NCBI RefSeq assembly: GCF_019278465.1
Contig: NZ_CP058983.1
Coordinates: 1,611,501 to 1,675,500 of the forward strand
Direction: 5' to 3'
Length of the DNA: 64,000 nucleotides
Source of the DNA: Tenacibaculum sp. AHE14PA
GTDB lineage: Bacteria > Bacteroidota > Bacteroidia > Flavobacteriales > Flavobacteriaceae
Both the position numbers and the translations under genes were made by a program. Below the pieces are notes generated by a model. It was not told where the DNA came from and ran no database searches. It worked only from the letters and a program-made list of their open reading frames with translations. Positions 32,687 to 47,600 of the stretch are shown piece after piece. Positions within the stretch are counted from its first letter, which is position 1, and the number at the start of each line of letters is the position of its first letter.

Positions 32687-35600
32687 TTATCTATTTATAT
32701 ATAACCATCCAGATGTAGGTTCAGAACCATCTCCAAGATCTAACACATAAAAATAAGTTCCAACAGGTAACTTACCTTCTTCATTTATTGTCACCCTACC
32801 GTTAGATATTCCTTTGAATGAAACATCAGTATTATTGTAACCTGAAGCTTTATAAACAGTGTTTCCCCATCTGTTATAAATCTCTAAGCTATTGTTAGGG
32901 TAATTCTCTATACAATCGATTACAAAAACATCATTATTTCCATCACCATTAGGTGTAAATTCATTAAATATTTTTATACATGCTTCTGCATCTCCAAAAA
33001 CACCATCATCACCATCTACACTATCTGCAATTCCATCGCCATCGGCATCGGTTCCACTATCACCTACTGTTCCGTTTCCGCCATCGGTTGGATCAGTTGG
33101 ATCGGTATCGTTTACGTCTGTGTTTCCTGCATCTCCAAAGTTTCCGTTGTCATCATCTACTTCGTCTAAAATTCCATCGCCATCACTATCATCTCCATCA
33201 ACAATTCCGTCTCCGTTAGCATCTGAATCATCATTTCCGCCTTCTACAACATCATTGATTCCGTCATCGTCACTATCTAAATCTTGGTAATCTGGAACGC
33301 CATCGCCATCACTGTCGGTATTATCAGGCTCTCCTCCATTACCTTCTCCGAAGTTAGCATCGTCTGCATCTGCACTATCTACGATTCCATCGCCATCGGC
33401 ATCTATTCCGTCTGCAATTCCGTCGTTATTAGCATCGATATTATCATCTTCTATAACATCATTGATTCCGTCGTTATCGCTATCTAAATCTTGATAATCT
33501 GGTACACCATCGCCATCGGTATCTGGCTCTTCATCTGCATCTACTGATGCGTCTGCTTGACCATCACCATTTGTATCGGCTCCTGATGCGCCATCATTGG
33601 TATCGATAACTCCGTCGCCATTAGTATCTAAATCAGCGTTTCCGCCTTCATCAACATCTAAAATCCCATCGTTATCCGAGTCTAAATCTAAACTATCTGG
33701 TACGCCATCGCCGTCTGTATCGTCGTTTCCTTCTAATGCATCTGGTATACCATCGTTGTCATCATCTATATCATCTGCATCTACAATTCCATCGCCATCA
33801 GTGTCGATTGCATCTCCGAAGTTGGCATCATCACCATCTACACTATCTGCAATTCCATCGCCATCTGCATCGGTTCCACTATCACCGACTGTTCCGTTTC
33901 CGCCATCGGTTGGATCTGTTGGATCGGTATCGTTTACGTCTGTGTTTCCTGCATCTCCAAAGTTTCCGTTGTCATCATCTACTTCGTCTAAAATTCCATC
34001 GCCATCACTATCATCTCCATCAACAATTCCGTCTCCATTAGCATCTGAATCATCATTTCCGCCTTCTACAACATCATTGATTCCGTCGTCGTCACTATCT
34101 AAATCTTGGTAATCTGGAACGCCATCGCCATCGCTGTCCGTATTATCAGGTTCTCCTCCATTACCTTCTCCGAAGTTTGCATCATCTGCATCTGCACTAT
34201 CTACGATTCCATCGCCATCGGCATCTATTCCGTCTGCAATTCCGTCGTTATTAGCATCGATATTATCATCTTCTATAACATCATTGATTCCGTCGTTATC
34301 GCTATCTAAATCTTGATAATCTGGTACACCATCGCCATCGGTATCTGGTTCTTCATCTGCATCTACTGATGCGTCTGCTTGACCATCACCATTTGTATCG
34401 GCTCCTGATGCGCCATCATTTGTATCGATAACTCCGTCGCTATTAGTATCTAAATCACCGTTTCCGCCTTCATCAACATCTAAAATTCCGTCATTATCAC
34501 TATCTAAATCTAAACTATCTGGTACTCCATCTCCGTCGGTATCGCCATTTCCTTCTGCTGCATCTGGTATACCATCGTTGTCATCATCTATATCATCTGC
34601 ATCTACAATTCCATCTCCATCAGTGTCTAAAAACACAATTACATCTACAGTGGTTGTATCACAGTTACTTGGTACTGCTATCTCACAAATAGTATACGTT
34701 AATGTGTAGTTTCCTGAATCTGTACCTGCTGGTACAACAACGTTTCCGTTGCCATCTATTGTGATTCCTGATCCGTCATCGTTATCTAAGGTGATATTGA
34801 TTTCTGAATCTACAACTGCTACTCCGTTTAAAGTATCGTTTGCGGTGACATCGCCTGAGGTTCCTCCTGCTGCTCCATCTACTGGGGTTGCTGTGAAATC
34901 ATCTACTACCGCATCGATTGTTCCGTTTACAATTACATCTACAGTGGTTGTATCACAGTTACTTGGTACTGCTATCTCACAAATAGTATACGTTAATGTA
35001 TAGTTTCCTGAACCTGTACCTGCTGGTACAACAACGTTTCCGTTGCCATCTATTGTGATTCCTGATCCGTCATCGTTATCTAAGGTGATATTGATTTCTG
35101 AATCTACAACTGCTACTCCGTTTAAAGTATCGTTTGCGGTGACATCGCCTGAGGTTCCTCCTGCTGCTCCATCTACTGGGGTTGCTGTGAAATCATCTAC
35201 TACCGCATCGATTGTTCCGTTTACAGTTACATCTACAGTGGTTGTATCACAGTTACTTGGTACTGCTATCTCACAAATAGTATACGTTAATGTATAGTTT
35301 CCTGAATCTGTACCTGCTGGTACAACAACGTTTCCGTTGCCATCTATTGTGATTCCTGATCCGTCATCGTTATCTAAGGTGATATTGATTTCTGAATCTA
35401 CAACTGCTACTCCGTTTAAAGTATCGTTTGCGGTCACATCGCCTGAGGTTCCTCCTGCTGCTCCATCTACTGGGGTTGCTGTGAAATCATCTACTACCGC
35501 ATCGATTGTTCCGTTTACAGTTACATCTACAGTGGTTGTATCACAGTTACTTGGTACTGCTATCTCACAAATAGTATACGTTAATGTATAGTTTCCTGAA

Positions 35601-38600
35601 TCTGTACCTGCTGGTACAACAACGTTTCCGTTGCCATCTATTGTGATTCCTGATCCGTCATCGTTATCTAAGGTGATATTGATTTCTGAATCTACAACTG
35701 CTACTCCGTTTAAAGTATCGTTTGCGGTCACATCGCCTGAGGTTCCTCCTGCTGCTCCATCTACTGGGGTTGCTGTGAAATCATCTACTACCGCATCGAT
35801 TGTTCCGTTTACAATTACATCTACAGTGGTTGTATCACAGTTACTTGGTACTGCTATCTCACAAATAGTATACGTTAATGTATAGTTTCCTGAATCTGTA
35901 CCTGCTGGTACAACAACGTTTCCGTTGCCATCTATTGTGATTCCTGATCCGTCATCGTTATCTAAGGTGATATTGATTTCTGAATCTACAACTGCTACTC
36001 CGTTTAAAGTATCGTTTGCGGTCACATCGCCTGAGGTTCCTCCTGCTGCTCCATCTACTGAGGTTGCTGTGAAATCATCTACTACCGCATCGATTGTTCC
36101 GTTTACAATTACATCTACAGTGGTTGTATCACAGTTACTTGGTACTGCTATCTCACAAATAGTATACGTTAATGTGTAGTTTCCTGAATCTGTACCTGCT
36201 GGTACAACAACGTTTCCGTTGCCATCTATTGTGATTCCTGATCCGTCATCGTTATCTAAGGTGATATTGATTTCTGAATCTACAACTGCTACTCCGTTTA
36301 AAGTATCGTTTGCGGTCACATCGCCTGAGGTTCCTCCTGCTGCTCCATCTACTGGGGTTGCTGTGAAATCATCTACTACCGCATCGATTGTTCCGTTTAC
36401 AATTACATCTACAGTGGTTGTATCACAGTTACTTGGTACTGCTATCTCACAAATAGTATACGTTAATGTATAGTTTCCTGAATCTGTACCTGCTGGTACA
36501 ACAACGTTTCCGTTGCCATCTATTGTGATTCCTGATCCGTCATCGTTATCTAAGGTGATATTGATTTCTGAATCTACAACTGCTACTCCGTTTAAAGTAT
36601 CGTTTGCGGTCACATCGCCTGAGGTTCCTCCTGCTGCTCCATCTACTGGGGTTGCTGTGAAATCATCTACTACCGCATCGATTGTTCCGTTTACAATTAC
36701 ATCTACAGTGGTTGTATCACAGTTACTTGGTACTGCTATCTCACAAATAGTATACGTTAATGTATAGTTTCCTGAATCTGTACCTGCTGGTACAACAACG
36801 TTTCCGTTGCCATCTATTGTGATTCCTGATCCGTCATCGTTATCTAAGGTGATATTGATTTCTGAATCTACAACTGCTACTCCGTTTAAAGTATCGTTTA
36901 CGGTCACATCGCCTGAGGTTCCTCCTGCTGCTCCATCTACTGGGGTTGCTGTGAAATCATCTACTACCGCATCGATTGTTCCGTTTACAATTACATCTAC
37001 AGTGGTTGTATCACAGTTACTTGGTACTGCTATCTCACAAATAGTATACGTTAATGTGTAGTTTCCTGAATCTGTACCTGCTGGTACAACAACGTTTCCG
37101 TTGCCATCTATTGTGATTCCTGATCCGTCATCGTTATCTAAGGTGATATTGATTTCTGAATCTACAACTGCTACTCCGTTTAAAGTATCGTTTGCGGTCA
37201 CATCGCCTGAGGTTCCTCCTGCTGCTCCATCTACTGGGGTTGCTGTGAAATCATCTACTACCGCATCGATTGTTCCGTTTACAATTACATCTACAGTGGT
37301 TGTATCACAGTTACTTGGTACTGCTATCTCACAAATAGTATACGTTAATGTATAGTTTCCTGAATCTGTACCTGCTGGTACAACAACGTTTCCGTTGCCA
37401 TCTATTGTGATTCCTGATCCGTCATCGTTATCTAAGGTGATATTGATTTCTGAATCTACAACTGCTACTCCGTTTAAAGTATCGTTTGCGGTCACATCGC
37501 CTGAGGTTCCTCCTGCTGCTCCATCTACTGGGGTTGCTGTGAAATCATCTACTACCGCATCGATTGTTCCGTTTACAATTACATCTACAGTGGTTGTATC
37601 ACAGTTACTTGGTACTGCTATCTCACAAATAGTATACGTTAATGTGTAGTTTCCTGAATCTGTACCTGCTGGTACAACAACGTTTCCGTTGCCATCTATT
37701 GTGATTCCTGATCCGTCATCGTTATCTAAGGTGATATTGATTTCTGAATCTACAACTGCTACTCCGTTTAAAGTATCGTTTGCGGTCACATCGCCTGAGG
37801 TTCCTCCTGCTGCTCCATCTACTGGGGTTGCTGTGAAATCATCTACTACCGCATCGATTGTTCCGTTTACAATTACATCTACAGTGGTTGTATCACAGTT
37901 ACTTGGTACTGCTATCTCACAAATAGTATACGTTAATGTGTAGTTTCCTGAATCTGTACCTGCTGGTACAACAACGTTTCCGTTGCCATCTATTGTGATT
38001 CCTGATCCGTCATCGTTATCTAAGGTGATATTGATTTCTGAATCTACAACTGCTACTCCGTTTAAAGTATCGTTTGCGGTCACATCGCCTGAGGTTCCTC
38101 CTGCTGCTCCATCTACTGGGGTTGCTGTGAAATCATCTACTACCGCATCGATTGTTCCGTTTACAATTACATCTACAGTGGTTGTATCACAGTTACTTGG
38201 TACTGCTATCTCACAAATAGTATACGTTAATGTATAGTTTCCTGAATCTGTACCTGCTGGTACAACAACGTTTCCGTTGCCATCTATTGTGATTCCTGAT
38301 CCGTCATCGTTATCTAAGGTGATATTGATTTCTGAATCTACAACTGCTACTCCGTTTAAAGTATCGTTTGCGGTCACATCGCCTGAGGTTCCTCCTGCTG
38401 CTCCATCTACTGGGGTTGCTGTGAAATCATCTACTACCGCATCGATTGTTCCGTTTACAATTACATCTACAGTGGTTGTATCACAGTTACTTGGTACTGC
38501 TATCTCACAAATAGTATACGTTAATGTATAGTTTCCTGAATCTGTACCTGCTGGTACAACAACGTTTCCGTTGCCATCTATTGTGATTCCTGATCCGTCA

Positions 38601-41600
38601 TCGTTATCTAAGGTGATATTGATTTCTGAATCTACAACTGCTACTCCGTTTAAAGTATCGTTTACGGTCACATCGCCTGAGGTTCCTCCTGCTGCTCCAT
38701 CTACTGGGGTTGCTGTGAAATCATCTACTACCGCATCGATTGTTCCGTTTACAATTACATCTACAGTGGTTGTATCACAGTTACTTGGTACTGCTATCTC
38801 ACAAATAGTATACGTTAATGTGTAGTTTCCTGAATCTGTACCTGCTGGTACAACAACGTTTCCGTTGCCATCTATTGTGATTCCTGATCCGTCATCGTTA
38901 TCTAAGGTGATATTGATTTCTGAATCTACAACTGCTACTCCGTTTAAAGTATCGTTTGCGGTCACATCGCCTGAGGTTCCTCCTGCTGCTCCATCTACTG
39001 GGGTTGCTGTGAAATCATCTACTACCGCATCGATTGTTCCGTTTACAATTACATCTACAGTGGTTGTATCACAGTTACTTGGTACTGCTATCTCACAAAT
39101 AGTATACGTTAATGTATAGTTTCCTGAATCTGTACCTGCTGGTACAACAACGTTTCCGTTGCCATCTATTGTGATTCCTGATCCGTCATCGTTATCTAAG
39201 GTGATATTGATTTCTGAATCTACAACTGCTACTCCGTTTAAAGTATCGTTTGCGGTCACATCGCCTGAGGTTCCTCCTGCTGCTCCATCTACTGGGGTTG
39301 CTGTGAAATCATCTACTACCGCATCGATTGTTCCGTTTACAATTACATCTACAGTGGTTGTATCACAGTTACTTGGTACTGCTATCTCACAAATAGTATA
39401 CGTTAATGTGTAGTTTCCTGAATCTGTACCTGCTGGTACAACAACGTTTCCGTTGCCATCTATTGTGATTCCTGATCCGTCATCGTTATCTAAGGTGATA
39501 TTGATTTCTGAATCTACAACTGCTACTCCGTTTAAAGTATCGTTTGCGGTCACATCGCCTGAGGTTCCTCCTGCTGCTCCATCTACTGGGGTTGCTGTGA
39601 AATCATCTACTACCGCATCGATTGTTCCGTTTACAATTACATCTACAGTGGTTGTATCACAGTTACTTGGTACTGCTATCTCACAAATAGTATACGTTAA
39701 TGTGTAGTTTCCTGAATCTGTACCTGCTGGTACAACAACGTTTCCGTTGCCATCTATTGTGATTCCTGATCCGTCATCGTTATCTAAGGTGATATTGATT
39801 TCTGAATCTACAACTGCTACTCCGTTTAAAGTATCGTTTGCGGTCACATCGCCTGAGGTTCCTCCTGCTGCTCCATCTACTGGGGTTGCTGTGAAATCAT
39901 CTACTACCGCATCGATTGTTCCGTTTACAATTACATCTACAGTGGTTGTATCACAGTTACTTGGTACTGCTATCTCACAAATAGTATACGTTAATGTATA
40001 GTTTCCTGAATCTGTACCTGCTGGTACAACAACGTTTCCGTTGCCATCTATTGTGATTCCTGATCCGTCATCGTTATCTAAGGTGATATTGATTTCTGAA
40101 TCTACAACTGCTACTCCGTTTAAAGTATCGTTTGCGGTCACATCGCCTGAGGTTCCTCCTGCTGCTCCATCTACTGGGGTTGCTGTGAAATCATCTACTA
40201 CCGCATCGGTTGTTCCGTTTACAATTACATCTACAGTGGTTGTATCACAGTTACTTGGTACTGCTATCTCACAAATAGTATACGTTAATGTGTAGTTTCC
40301 TGAATCTGTACCTGCTGGTACAACAACGTTTCCGTTGCCATCTATTGTGATTCCTGATCCGTCATCGTTATCTAAGGTGATATTGATTTCTGAATCTACA
40401 ACTGCTACTCCGTTTAAAGTATCGTTTGCGGTCACATCGCCTGAGGTTCCTCCTGCTGCTCCATCTACTGGGGTTGCTGTGAAATCATCTACTACCGCAT
40501 CGATTGTTCCGTTTACAATTACATCTACAGTGGTTGTATCACAGTTACTTGGTACTGCTATCTCACAAATAGTATACGTTAATGTATAGTTTCCTGAATC
40601 TGTACCTGCTGGTACAACAACGTTTCCGTTGCCATCTATTGTGATTCCTGATCCGTCATCGTTATCTAAGGTGATATTGATTTCTGAATCTACAACTGCT
40701 ACTCCGTTTAAAGTATCGTTTGCGGTCACATCGCCTGAGGTTCCTCCTGCTGCTCCATCTACTGGGGTTGCTGTGAAATCATCTACTACCGCATCGATTG
40801 TTCCGTTTACAATTACATCTACAGTGGTTGTATCACAGTTACTTGGTACTGCTATCTCACAAATAGTATACGTTAATGTGTAGTTTCCTGAATCTGTACC
40901 TGCTGGTACAACAACGTTTCCGTTGCCATCTATTGTGATTCCTGATCCGTCATCGTTATCTAAGGTGATATTGATTTCTGAATCTACAACTGCTACTCCG
41001 TTTAAAGTATCGTTTGCGGTCACATCGCCTGAGGTTCCTCCTGCTGCTCCATCTACTGGGGTTGCTGTGAAATCATCTACTACCGCATCGATTGTTCCGT
41101 TTACAATTACATCTACAGTGGTTGTATCACAGTTACTTGGTACTGCTATCTCACAAATAGTATACGTTAATGTATAGTTTCCTGAATCTGTACCTGCTGG
41201 TACAACAACGTTTCCGTTGCCATCTATTGTGATTCCTGATCCGTCATCGTTATCTAAGGTGATATTGATTTCTGAATCTACAACTGCTACTCCGTTTAAA
41301 GTATCGTTTGCGGTCACATCGCCTGAGGTTCCTCCTGCTGCTCCATCTACTGGGGTTGCTGTGAAATCATCTACTACCGCATCGATTGTTCCGTTTACAA
41401 TTACATCTACAGTGGTTGTATCACAGTTACTTGGTACTGCTATCTCACAAATAGTATACGTTAATGTGTAGTTTCCTGAATCTGTACCTGCTGGTACAAC
41501 AACGTTTCCGTTGCCATCTATTGTGATTCCTGATCCGTCATCGTTATCTAAGGTGATATTGATTTCTGAATCTACAACTGCTACTCCGTTTAAAGTATCG

Positions 41601-44600
41601 TTTGCGGTCACATCGCCTGAGGTTCCTCCTGCTGCTCCATCTACTGGGGTTGCTGTGAAATCATCTACTACCGCATCGATTGTTCCGTTTACAATTACAT
41701 CTACAGTGGTTGTATCACAGTTACTTGGTACTGCTATCTCACAAATAGTATACGTTAATGTGTAGTTTCCTGAATCTGTACCTGCTGGTACAACAACGTT
41801 TCCGTTGCCATCTATTGTGATTCCTGATCCGTCATCGTTATCTAAGGTGATATTGATTTCTGAATCTACAACTGCTACTCCGTTTAAAGTATCGTTTGCG
41901 GTCACATCGCCTGAGGTTCCTCCTGCTGCTCCATCTACTGGGGTTGCTGTGAAATCATCTACTACCGCATCGATACAACTAACTGTAATTGTAAATGATG
42001 AAGATTCAGTAGAACAACCGTTTCCGTCTGTTACTGTGTAAGTAATATTCGTTGTACCTGCAGAAACAGCAGAAACTTCTCCTGTACTAGTGTTAATTGA
42101 AGCGACTCCAGGAGTGTCAGAACTCCAAACGATAGTCCCAATCGCTGTTGTTGATAAAGTAGTCATTTCCCCATTACAAAGAAGATTATCTCCTGTTATA
42201 CCAGGAGCATTTGGAACAGAATTAATTGTTACTGATACATCTGAACTATCGGGACAAGGACCTGTTGTAATATATGTTACGGTATATGCTCCTGGTGTTG
42301 ATGCACTAACATCAATTACTCCTGAAGAAGCATTAATTATAAGTCCTACTGTACTTGTAAAATTACCTCCAGTATCTCCCGTTATTGTAGGTGTTGGATC
42401 TGTTGCATCTGCGCAATATGCTCCTGTGCTATAATTAAAACTAGAATGTTCTAAATCATTAATAGTTACTGATACGTCCGAACTATTAGGACAAGCTCCT
42501 GATGTGGTATAAGTCACTGTATATGTACCCGGTGTTGATACATCTAAATCAATACCACCATTACCGGGCTTTATATTTAAGCCTGCTGGTGAGCTAGTAA
42601 ATGTTCCACCAGCTAATCCTCCAATAGTTGGTGTTGGGTCTACTCCAGTCTGACAATAAGATGCTGCGTTATAATTAAAACTTGCATCGTCTAAGGCATT
42701 TACCGTTATCGTTCCTGTAGCGTTTACTGTTCCACAGCCTCCCGTTAATGGAATACTATAGTTAAATATTCCTGATACTGTTGGAGTTCCTGTAATTGTA
42801 ATAACATCTGATGACCAAGAAGCGGTTACTCCTGCTGGTAAATCTGTTGCTGCTCCGATACCTGTAGCTCCACTAGTTGCAATCGTAATATCTGTTAATG
42901 CTGTATCAATACATAACGTTGGCGTTGTACTTGCCCCGGCTGCTGTATTGTTTGGTGTTACCGTTATCGTTCCTGTAGCGTTTACTGTTCCACAGCCTCC
43001 TGTTAATGGAATACTATAGTTAAATATTCCTGATGCTGTTGGAGTTCCTGTTATTGTAATAACATCTGATGACCAAGAAGCGGTTACTCCTGCTGGTAAA
43101 TCTGTTGCTGCTCCGATACCTGTAGCTCCACTAGTTGCAATCGTAATATCTGTTAATGCTGTATCAATACATAACGTTGGCGTTGTACTTGCCCCGGCTG
43201 CTGTATTGTTTGGTGTTACCGTTATCGTTCCTGTAGCGTTTACTGTTCCACAGCCTCCTGTTAATGGAATACTATAGTTAAATATTCCTGATGCTGTTGG
43301 AGTTCCTGTAATTGTAATAACATCTGATGACCAAGAAGCGGTTACTCCTGCTGGTAAATCTGTTGCTGCTCCGATACCTGTAGCTCCACTAGTTGCAATC
43401 GTAATATCTGTCAATGCTGTATCAATACATAACGTTGGCGTTGTACTTGCCCCGGCTGCTGTATTGTTTGGTGTTACCGTTATCGTTCCTGTAGCGTTTA
43501 CTGTTCCACAGCCTCCTGTTAATGGAATACTATAGTTAAATATTCCTGATGCTGTTGGAGTTCCTGTTATTGTAATAACATCTGATGACCAAGAAGCGGT
43601 TACTCCTGCTGGTAAATCTGTTGCTGCTCCGATACCTGTAGCTCCACTAGTTGCAATCGTAATATCTGTTAATGCTGTATCAATACATAACGTTGGCGTT
43701 GTACTTGCCCCGGCTGCTGTATTGTTTGGTGTTACCGTTATCGTTCCTGTAGCGTTTACTGTTCCACAGCCTCCTGTTAATGGAATACTATAGTTAAATA
43801 TTCCTGATGCTGTTGGAGTTCCTGTTATTGTAATAACATCTGATGACCAAGAAGCGGTTACTCCTGCTGGTAAATCTGTTGCTGCTCCGATACCTGTAGC
43901 TCCACTAGTTGCAATCGTAATATCTGTTAATGCTGTATCAATACATAACGTTGGCGTTGTACTTGCCCCGGCTGCTGTATTGTTTGGTGTTACCGTTATC
44001 GTTCCTGTAGCGTTTACTGTTCCACAGCCTCCTGTTAATGGAATACTATAGTTAAATATTCCTGATGCTGTTGGAGTTCCTGTAATTGTAATAACATCTG
44101 ATGACCAAGAAGCGGTTACTCCTGCTGGTAAATCTGTTGCTGCTCCGATACCTGTAGCTCCACTAGTTGCAATCGTAATATCTGTCAATGCTGTATCAAT
44201 ACATAACGTTGGCGTTGTACTTGCCCCGGCTGCTGTATTGTTTGGTGTTATCGTTATCGTTCCTGTAGCGTTTACTGTTCCACAGCCTCCTGTTAATGGA
44301 ATACTATAGTTAAATATTCCTGATGCTGTTGGAGTTCCTGTTATTGTAATAACATCTGATGACCAAGAAGCGGTTACTCCTGCTGGTAAATCTGTTGCTG
44401 CTCCGATACCTGTAGCTCCACTAGTTGCAATCGTAATATCTGTTAATGCTGTATCAATACATAACGTTGGCGTTGTACTTGCCCCGGCTGCTGTATTGTT
44501 TGGTGTTACCGTTATCGTTCCTGTAGCGTTTACTGTTCCACAGCCTCCTGTTAATGGAATACTATAGTTAAATATTCCTGATGCTGTTGGAGTTCCTGTT

Positions 44601-47600
44601 ATTGTAATAACATCTGATGACCAAGAAGCGGTTACTCCTGCTGGTAAATCTGTTGCTGCTCCGATACCTGTAGCTCCACTAGTTGCAATCGTAATATCTG
44701 TTAATGCTGTATCAATACATAACGTTGGCGTTGTACTTGCCCCGGCTGCTGTATTGTTTGGTGTTACCGTTATCGTTCCTGTAGCGTTTACTGTTCCACA
44801 GCCTCCTGTTAATGGAATACTATAGTTAAATATTCCTGATGCTGTTGGAGTTCCTGTTATTGTAATAACATCTGATGACCAAGAAGCGGTTACTCCTGCT
44901 GGTAAATCTGTTGCTGCTCCGATACCTGTAGCTCCACTAGTTGCAATCGTAATATCTGTTAATGCTGTATCAATACATAACGTTGGCGTTGTACTTGCCC
45001 CGGCTGCTGTATTGTTTGGTGTTACCGTTATCGTTCCTGTAGCGTTTACTGTTCCACAGCCTCCTGTTAATGGAATACTATAGTTAAATATTCCTGATGC
45101 TGTTGGAGTTCCTGTTATTGTAATAACATCTGATGACCAAGAAGCGGTTACTCCTGCTGGTAAATCTGTTGCTGCTCCGATACCTGTAGCTCCACTAGTT
45201 GCAATCGTAATATCTGTTAATGCTGTATCAATACATAACGTTGGCGTTGTACTTGCCCCGGCTGCTGTATTGTTTGGTGTTACCGTTATCGTTCCTGTAG
45301 CGTTTACTGTTCCACAGCCTCCTGTTAATGGAATACTATAGTTAAATATTCCTGATGCTGTTGGAGTTCCTGTTATTGTAATAACATCTGATGACCAAGA
45401 AGCGGTTACTCCTGCTGGTAAATCTGTTGCTGCTCCGATACCTGTAGCTCCACTAGTTGCAATCGTAATATCTGTTAATGCTGTATCAATACATAACGTT
45501 GGCGTTGTACTTGCCCCGGCTGCTGTATTGTTTGGTGTTACCGTTATCGTTCCTGTAGCGTTTACTGTTCCACAGCCTCCTGTTAATGGAATACTATAGT
45601 TAAATATTCCTGATGCTGTTGGAGTTCCTGTTATTGTAATAACATCTGATGACCAAGAAGCGGTTACTCCTGCTGGTAAATCTGTTGCTGCTCCGATACC
45701 TGTAGCTCCACTAGTTGCAATCGTAATATCTGTTAATGCTGTATCAATACATAACGTTGGCGTTGTACTTGCCCCGGCTGCTGTATTGTTTGGTGTTACC
45801 GTTATCGTTCCTGTAGCGTTTACTGTTCCACAGCCTCCTGTTAATGGAATACTATAGTTAAATATTCCTGATGCTGTTGGAGTTCCTGTTATTGTAATAA
45901 CATCTGATGACCAAGAAGCGGTTACTCCTGCTGGTAAATCTGTTGCTGCTCCGATACCTGTAGCTCCACTAGTTGCAATCGTAATATCTGTCAATGCTGT
46001 ATCAATACATAACGTTGGCGTTGTACTTGCCCCGGCTGCTGTATTGTTTGGTGTTACCGTTATCGTTCCTGTAGCGTTTACTGTTCCACAGCCTCCTGTT
46101 AATGGAATACTATAGTTAAATATTCCTGATGCTGTTGGAGTTCCTGTTATTGTAATAACATCTGATGACCAAGAAGCGGTTACTCCTGCTGGTAAATCTG
46201 TTGCTGCTCCGATACCTGTAGCTCCACTAGTTGCAATCGTAATATCTGTCAATGCTGTATCAATACATAACGTTGGCGTTGTACTTGCCCCGGCTGCTGT
46301 ATTGTTTGGTGTTACCGTTATCGTTCCTGTAGCGTTTACTGTTCCACAGCCTCCTGTTAATGGAATACTATAGTTAAATATTCCTGATGCTGTTGGAGTT
46401 CCTGTTATTGTAATAACATCTGATGACCAAGAAGCGGTTACTCCTGCTGGTAAATCTGTTGCTGCTCCGATACCTGTAGCTCCACTAGTTGCAATCGTAA
46501 TATCTGTTAATGCTGTATCAATACATAACGTTGGCGTTGTACTTGCCCCGGCTGCTGTATTGTTTGGTGTTACCGTTATCGTTCCTGTAGCGTTTACTGT
46601 TCCACAGCCTCCTGTTAATGGAATACTATAGTTAAATATTCCTGATGCTGTTGGAGTTCCTGTTATTGTAATAACATCTGATGACCAAGAAGCGGTTACT
46701 CCTGCTGGTAAATCTGTTGCTGCTCCGATACCTGTAGCTCCACTAGTTGCAATCGTAATATCTGTTAATGCTGTATCAATACATAACGTTGGCGTTGTAC
46801 TTGCCCCGGCTGCTGTATTGTTTGGTGTTACCGTTATCGTTCCTGTAGCGTTTACTGTTCCACAGCCTCCTGTTAATGGAATACTATAGTTAAATATTCC
46901 TGATGCTGTTGGAGTTCCTGTTATTGTAATAACATCTGATGACCAAGAAGCGGTTACTCCTGCTGGTAAATCTGTTGCTGCTCCGATACCTGTAGCTCCA
47001 CTAGTTGCAATCGTAATATCTGTTAATGCTGTATCAATACATAACGTTGGCATTGTACTTGCCGCGGCTGCTGTATTGTTTGGTGTTACCGTTATCGTTC
47101 CTGTAGCATTAACCGCAGGATTACAACCACCTGTTAACTCAATACTATAGTTAAAAGTTCCTGATGCAGTTGGTGTACCGCTAATAGTTATTTCATCGGA
47201 AGCCCATGAAGCACTTACTCCTGCTGGTAAACCATTTGCTCCCGAAACACCGTTATTAGAAATACCTGTAGCACCTGCTGTACTATGAGTAATATTTGTT
47301 AAAATTGTGTTTATACATACCGTTTCTGTACTAGAAGCTGCAGAAACTGTACAAGCACTACCATTAATTGTTATAATCAAGTTAGCATCATCTGATGTAA
47401 ATGTATCTGATATTAAGTAATTAAACGTTTCTGTTAATGTTTGTCCTACTAATAAACTACTAACCGCAGGATTACCTGTATCTAAAACGTACGTATATGT
47501 ACCATTAGGGTTTATTGTTATTGTACCATAGGTTCCTGCATAAACCAAGCCTCCTGGCGGAACTAAATTACCTTCTAAAGTAATTACAGAAACAGATGCC

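Noticed and set aside
32980..34309. His-rich and Ser/Pro-rich plus-strand frames
   Set aside because: Antisense shadows of the Asp-rich (GAT/GAC-rich) calcium-binding region; the His codons are reverse complements of Asp-rich codons.
34749..42041. Twenty-five near-identical 84-codon open frames on the plus strand
   Set aside because: They are the antisense of the 294-bp adhesin repeats; each is open only because the coding repeat is, and they have no promoters or plausible product.
34632..47090. Regular repeats that could be taken for a CRISPR array
   Set aside because: Units are 258 and 294 bp, contiguous, without variable spacers, and in frame within one coding sequence.
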